Below are positions 6,100-9,127 of a DNA stretch of 9,127 nucleotides, piece by piece. The position numbers and the translations under genes are program-made. Numbering within the stretch: position 1 is the stretch's first letter; each line of letters starts with the position of its first letter. Under the pieces are notes generated by a model. It was not told the origin of the DNA, ran no database searches, and saw only the letters and a list, made by a program, of their open reading frames with translations. This DNA comes from an uncultured Bacillota bacterium (GTDB taxonomy: Bacteria > Bacillota_I > Bacilli_A > RFN20 > CAG-449), in assembly GCA_905204225.1 (NCBI GenBank), contig CAJKZK010000072.1, positions 1 to 9,127 of the forward strand. Reading direction: 5' to 3'.

Positions 6100-8274
6100 T
6101 TAATCATGATTCTCTTCTGGAGTTTCAATTTTGATTTCAACTTTTTCTGGTTTTTCTGGTTTTGGTTCGAATTCTTTATGTGAAAGATTAATTCTACCTT
6201 TTTCATCAATATCAGTAACAATAACTTTTAATTTTTGACCAATTTTAACTACATCTTTTGGATGATTAACTCTTGTATGTAAAAGTTTTGAAACATGACA
6301 TAAACCATCAACATTACCAAATAAGTTAACGAAACATCCAAATGATTCAATTCTTACAACTGTTCCTTCAAATATTTCACCAACTTTAGCAACTCTAACG
6401 ATATTTTCAATCATTTCTTTAGCTTTATTAATTGATTCTCTATCAGTATGATAAATTACTACTTTACCATCATCATTGATATCGATTTTAACATCATTGC
6501 ATTTTGCAATAATATCGTTAATGACTTTACCTTGTGGACCAATAATATCTCTAATTTTGTCTGGATCAATATTAAATGTTGCCATTTTTGGAGCCCATTT
6601 AGAAACTTCTTTTCTTGGTTCAGGAATACAATCAGTAACAACTTTCATAATTTTTTCTCTTGCTGAATGAGCTTGAACTAAAGCTTTACGTAAAATTTCT
6701 TCTGTGATTCCTTTAATTTTAATATCCATTTGTAAAGCAGTAATACCATCTTTAGTACCTGCTACTTTAAAGTCCATATCTCCTAAATGATCTTCTAAAC
6801 CTTGAATATCAGTTAATATAGTATATGGATAACCTTCTTCAACTGGACCAGAAGTAATTAATCCCATTGCAATACCTACTACAGGTTTTCTAATTGGAAC
6901 ACCTGCTGCCATTAATGCCATACATGAAGCACAAATAGAAGCTTGTGAAGAAGATCCGTTTGATTCACATACTTCTGCGACAACTCTAATTGTATATGGG
7001 AATTCTTCATAAGAAGGAATGACATAAGATAATGCTCTTTCACCTAAAGCACCATGTCCTATTTCTCTTCTTCCTGGAGTGCCCATTCTACCAATTTCAC
7101 CAACAGAGAATGGTGGGAAATTATAATGATGCATGAAACGTTTTGTATCTTCATCTGTTAAATTATCAATAATTTGTTCATCATTTTGAGCGCCTAAAGT
7201 ACAAACAGAAATAACTTGTGTTTGACCTCTAGTAAACATTGCAGAACCATGAGTTCTTGGTAATAAATCTACTTGAGCATCAAGTGGTCTTATTTCATCA
7301 AGTTGTCTACCATCTGGTCTAACTTTATCATAAGTGATAAGTCTTCTAACTTCATCTCTAACAAATCCTTCCATGACTTCTTTAACTTGTTTAACTGTAA
7401 AGTTTTTAGTTTTTTCATCAGGATATTCTTTATTTTCATATAATTCTGCTACTTCTTTTTCAATAGCATCAATAGCATCTTGACGTTCAAGTTTATCTAC
7501 TATTGAAACTGATTTAACAATTCTTTCTTTACATAAAGAAGTAACTGCATCTATTAATTCTTGAGGAATTGTATATAATTCAACAACTCTTTTTGGTTTA
7601 CCAATTTCTGCAATAATTTGTTCTTGGAAAGCACATAATTTTTTGATTGCTTCATGACCAAACATAATTGCTCCGAGCATTTCTTCTTCAGATAATTCAT
7701 TTGCACCAGCTTCAACCATGTTAATTGCTTTTTTAGTACCTGCAACTGCTAAATTTAAATCTGATTTTTCTTTTTGTTCGGTTGTTGGATTTATTACATA
7801 TTGACCATCAACTCTACCAACATATACTCCTGCGATTGGGCCATCAAATGGAATATCAGAAATTCCAAGGGCGAGGGATGAACCAAACATTGCAGCCATT
7901 TCTGGGGTAGCATCTGGGTCAACAGACATAACTGTGTTAACAATTTGGACTTCATTTCTAAAGCCATCTGAGAACATAGGTCTAATAGGTCTATCTATTA
8001 ACCTTGCTGTTAGAGTCGCATGTTCTCCAGGGCGACCTTCTCTTCTTAAGAAACTTCCAGGTATCTTACCAACAGCATATTGTTTTTCTTCATAACCAAC
8101 TGTTAATGGGAAGAAATCACCATCTTTTGGTTCATCTGCACAACATGCGGTAGACAAAATTACGGTATCATTCAAACGAATTAAACATGCACCATCTGCT
8201 TGTTTAGCAATTTCGCCTGTTTCAACGATCAATTTTTTACCTTCGAAGTCTAACGAAAATACTTTTTTTGACAT
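6100..8274 (-). CDS. pnp: Polyribonucleotide nucleotidyltransferase (PNPase)
   Basis: PNPase degrades RNA 3' to 5' using phosphate, releasing nucleoside diphosphates, and can run in reverse to add tails; it is a cytosolic trimer. The 724-aa length is typical. The first RNase PH-like domain covers ~1-230 (FLRREGRPGEHATLTARLIDRP). A linker helical domain follows to ~310, then the active second RNase PH domain from ~315 to 545. This carries GRREIGHGALGERAL, the phosphate-binding SNGSSSQAS (438-446) and LEDHLGDMDFK with catalytic D495 and D501. A KH domain with the GPQG loop (579-582) covers ~560-625, and an S1 domain (~632-702) closes the RNA-binding module. The tail (703-724) is charged and Pro/Glu/Lys rich. 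The ATG is preceded by AAGGAG (8288-8283). The gene is divergent from the lipoprotein gene and followed by a strong terminator. Confidence 0.98.
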   Translation of the reverse strand: MSKKVFSLDFEGKKLIVETGEIAKQADGACLIRLNDTVILSTACCADEPKDGDFFPLTVGYEEKQYAVGKIPGSFLRREGRPGEHATLTARLIDRPIRPMFSDGFRNEVQIVNTVMSVDPDATPEMAAMFGSSLALGISDIPFDGPIAGVYVGRVDGQYVINPTTEQKEKSDLNLAVAGTKKAINMVEAGANELSEEEMLGAIMFGHEAIKKLCAFQEQIIAEIGKPKRVVELYTIPQELIDAVTSLCKERIVKSVSIVDKLERQDAIDAIEKEVAELYENKEYPDEKTKNFTVKQVKEVMEGFVRDEVRRLITYDKVRPDGRQLDEIRPLDAQVDLLPRTHGSAMFTRGQTQVISVCTLGAQNDEQIIDNLTDEDTKRFMHHYNFPPFSVGEIGRMGTPGRREIGHGALGERALSYVIPSYEEFPYTIRVVAEVCESNGSSSQASICASCMALMAAGVPIRKPVVGIAMGLITSGPVEEGYPYTILTDIQGLEDHLGDMDFKVAGTKDGITALQMDIKIKGITEEILRKALVQAHSAREKIMKVVTDCIPEPRKEVSKWAPKMATFNIDPDKIRDIIGPQGKVINDIIAKCNDVKIDINDDGKVVIYHTDRESINKAKEMIENIVRVAKVGEIFEGTVVRIESFGCFVNLFGNVDGLCHVSKLLHTRVNHPKDVVKIGQKLKVIVTDIDEKGRINLSHKEFEPKPEKPEKVEIKIETPEENHD

Positions 8275-8299
8275 TCTTTTTTCTCCTTATACAATAAAT

Positions 8300-8308
8300 A
8301 TTTTAGCA
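8300..8308 (-). promoter_or_regulatory. Probable extended -10 promoter of pnp
   Basis: The minus strand reads TGCTAAAAT: TAAAAT (one mismatch to TATAAT) with a TGn extension. No convincing -35 is visible. A start near 8293 would give a leader of about 20 nt containing the AAGGAG site. Confidence 0.5.
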
Positions 8309-8506
8309 CTTAGAATTATTTTTTCTATTAATTATTTTAATTATTTAAAAAATGTATGTTTACGTTAATAATTAAAATTAAAAGTTATATATTTATAATA
8401 TATAATTTGGTAACAATAATTAAATATTTGTATAATAAATAAATATAATTTGTTCTATATTTGATTTTTTTTAGTATAAATGATAAAAGAAAGATGGAGG
8501 GTTAAT
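8309..8506. promoter_or_regulatory. AT-rich divergent intergenic region, pnp / lipoprotein gene
   Basis: This spacer, almost entirely A and T, must carry the promoter for the lipoprotein gene. Several plus-strand -10-like boxes exist: TATAAT at 8431-8436 and 8444-8449, and TATAAA at 8475-8480. The last could pair with TTGTTC (8450-8455), though the 19-bp spacing is long. I cannot decide which is used. An AT-only inverted repeat lies at 8385-8405. No open reading frame or structured RNA is evident. Confidence 0.45.
8385..8405. repeat. AT-only inverted repeat in divergent spacer
   Basis: TTATATAT (8385-8392) and ATATATAA (8398-8405) are perfect inverse complements around a 5-nt spacer. With no G or C the RNA hairpin would be weak, and in such an AT-rich stretch it can arise by chance. 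It might be a regulator site, but nothing else supports that. Confidence 0.3.
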
Positions 8507-9127
8507 ATGAAAAAGAAATTATTAATTTTAATTCCAATGCTCATGTTATGTGGGTGTGGACAAACTTACTCAATTCCTGAAGGTGGAAAAGTTATTACTA
8601 CAAAGGAAGCTAAAGATCAATTAAGTTCAACTTTTGAAAATATGGATAAAATTGATGCTTATGGTATAGAACTTAAAGATGCTGATTTTCTATTCACATT
8701 GAAAGAAATAAGTGAAAATAAAGTTGTTAAAAATGCAAAAATTAATATTGAAAAATACGGATTTAAAGCTTTATTTAGTGGGCTTACAACTGCTAAAGAT
8801 ATTAATGGTTTATTAGGCCAAGTTGACGCCAATGTTAAAGGATCATTTTCTTTTGAAAATGCGGAAAATACTGCTGATAATAGAAATGCTTCAGTTGATG
8901 CAAAAGTTGGTACTTATTTAAAAGATGGTAAAATGTATGTTGATTTATCTTCTAAAGATGCGTTTGATTTTGCTAAAAAAGTAACAAATACTGAATTAAA
9001 ACAAAATCAATTTTATGTTCCATTAGATGGATTAGATATGAAATTTCCTCTTCTTCAAGAAGGAACATTAGAAGGAATGTTAGATTCAATTTCTTCTATT
9101 GGACAAGGTGAAAATGATTTAATTAAA
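8507..9127 (+). CDS. Putative lipoprotein of unknown function, 5' part
   Basis: The gene opens with ATG 8507-8509 behind a good GGAGG site (8496-8500) and continues past the right edge, giving 207 codons here. The N terminus MKKKLLILIPMLMLCGCGQ is a lipoprotein signal peptide: Lys-rich start, hydrophobic core and the lipobox LCGC. Cys17 is the likely lipidated residue, anchoring the mature protein to the outer face of the cell membrane. The rest has no transmembrane segment. It contains a helical lead (TTKEAKDQLSSTFENMDKID) and alternating beta segments such as FKALFSG, VKGSFSF and YLKDGKMYVDLSSKDAFD. That 'Y-KDGKMY' style recalls LolA/LppX-like lipoproteins of Bacillota, but this is only a resemblance and I do not recognise a specific family. 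It is divergent from pnp, and no functional link is implied. Confidence 0.85.
   Translation, partial: MKKKLLILIPMLMLCGCGQTYSIPEGGKVITTKEAKDQLSSTFENMDKIDAYGIELKDADFLFTLKEISENKVVKNAKINIEKYGFKALFSGLTTAKDINGLLGQVDANVKGSFSFENAENTADNRNASVDAKVGTYLKDGKMYVDLSSKDAFDFAKKVTNTELKQNQFYVPLDGLDMKFPLLQEGTLEGMLDSISSIGQGENDLIK

Noticed and set aside
6448..6670. Open frames on the plus strand and in other minus frames within pnp (also 7554-7745 and 2847-3032)
   Set aside because: They lie inside the KH/linker region of pnp or inside alaS, lack ribosome binding sites and show composition expected of frame shadows.
8507..8566. Lipidation at the first Cys (Cys15) of the lipoprotein
   Set aside because: Cys15 is preceded by Leu-Met-Leu, a poor lipobox; Cys17 preceded by Leu-Cys-Gly fits the consensus.
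1..9127. CRISPR arrays, insertion sequences, tRNA/rRNA genes or phage modules
   Set aside because: No regularly spaced direct repeats, transposase motifs, terminal inverted repeats or tRNA-like cloverleafs were seen; the content is conserved housekeeping genes.

Overview
This window is a housekeeping stretch from a very AT-rich, low-GC Gram-positive bacterium. RNase HIII, a T-box-controlled alaS, the alaS-ruvX-DUF1292-greA order, strong AAGGAG-type ribosome binding sites and a Cys-anchored lipoprotein all point to Bacillota. An uncultured or Erysipelotrichia/RF39-like Bacilli lineage is my best guess from composition and gene order, not something the sequence proves. The code is standard: alaS ends in TGA, TGG encodes Trp, and no gene reads through TGA, so this is not a code-4 mollicute.

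Layout. Positions 1-166 hold the 3' end of a plus-strand RluA-family pseudouridine synthase. It converges, with 12 bp between stop codons, on a minus-strand block covering 179-8274. Read in its direction of transcription the block is: pnp (polynucleotide phosphorylase) with its own UUCG-loop terminator; a degenerate, Asn-rich DapA-family protein; the alaS T-box leader and alaS; ruvX; a DUF1292 protein; greA with its own extended -10 promoter and terminator; then rnhC. After a 232-bp AT-rich divergent spacer, a plus-strand lipoprotein gene starts at 8507 and runs off the right end. No gene-free stretch exceeds 300 bp; the two longest hold the T-box leader and the divergent pnp/lipoprotein promoters.

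Function. The conserved genes serve RNA and translation: tRNA-Ala charging (alaS, controlled by uncharged tRNA-Ala), 16S rRNA maturation (ruvX), rescue of backtracked RNA polymerase (greA), RNA-DNA hybrid removal (rnhC), RNA decay (pnp) and rRNA modification (RluA-like). alaS-ruvX-DUF1292 is a tight operon (4-bp ATGA overlap, then a 1-bp gap).

The oddity is the DapA-like gene at 5202-6029. It keeps the family outline from N to C terminus, but the Schiff-base lysine and the other main active-site residues are replaced and its amino-acid composition is extreme, so it looks like a pseudoenzyme or a fast-evolving relic. I saw no CRISPR array, insertion sequence, tRNA or rRNA. A second unusual feature is a pair of interlocked terminators where the first two genes converge.
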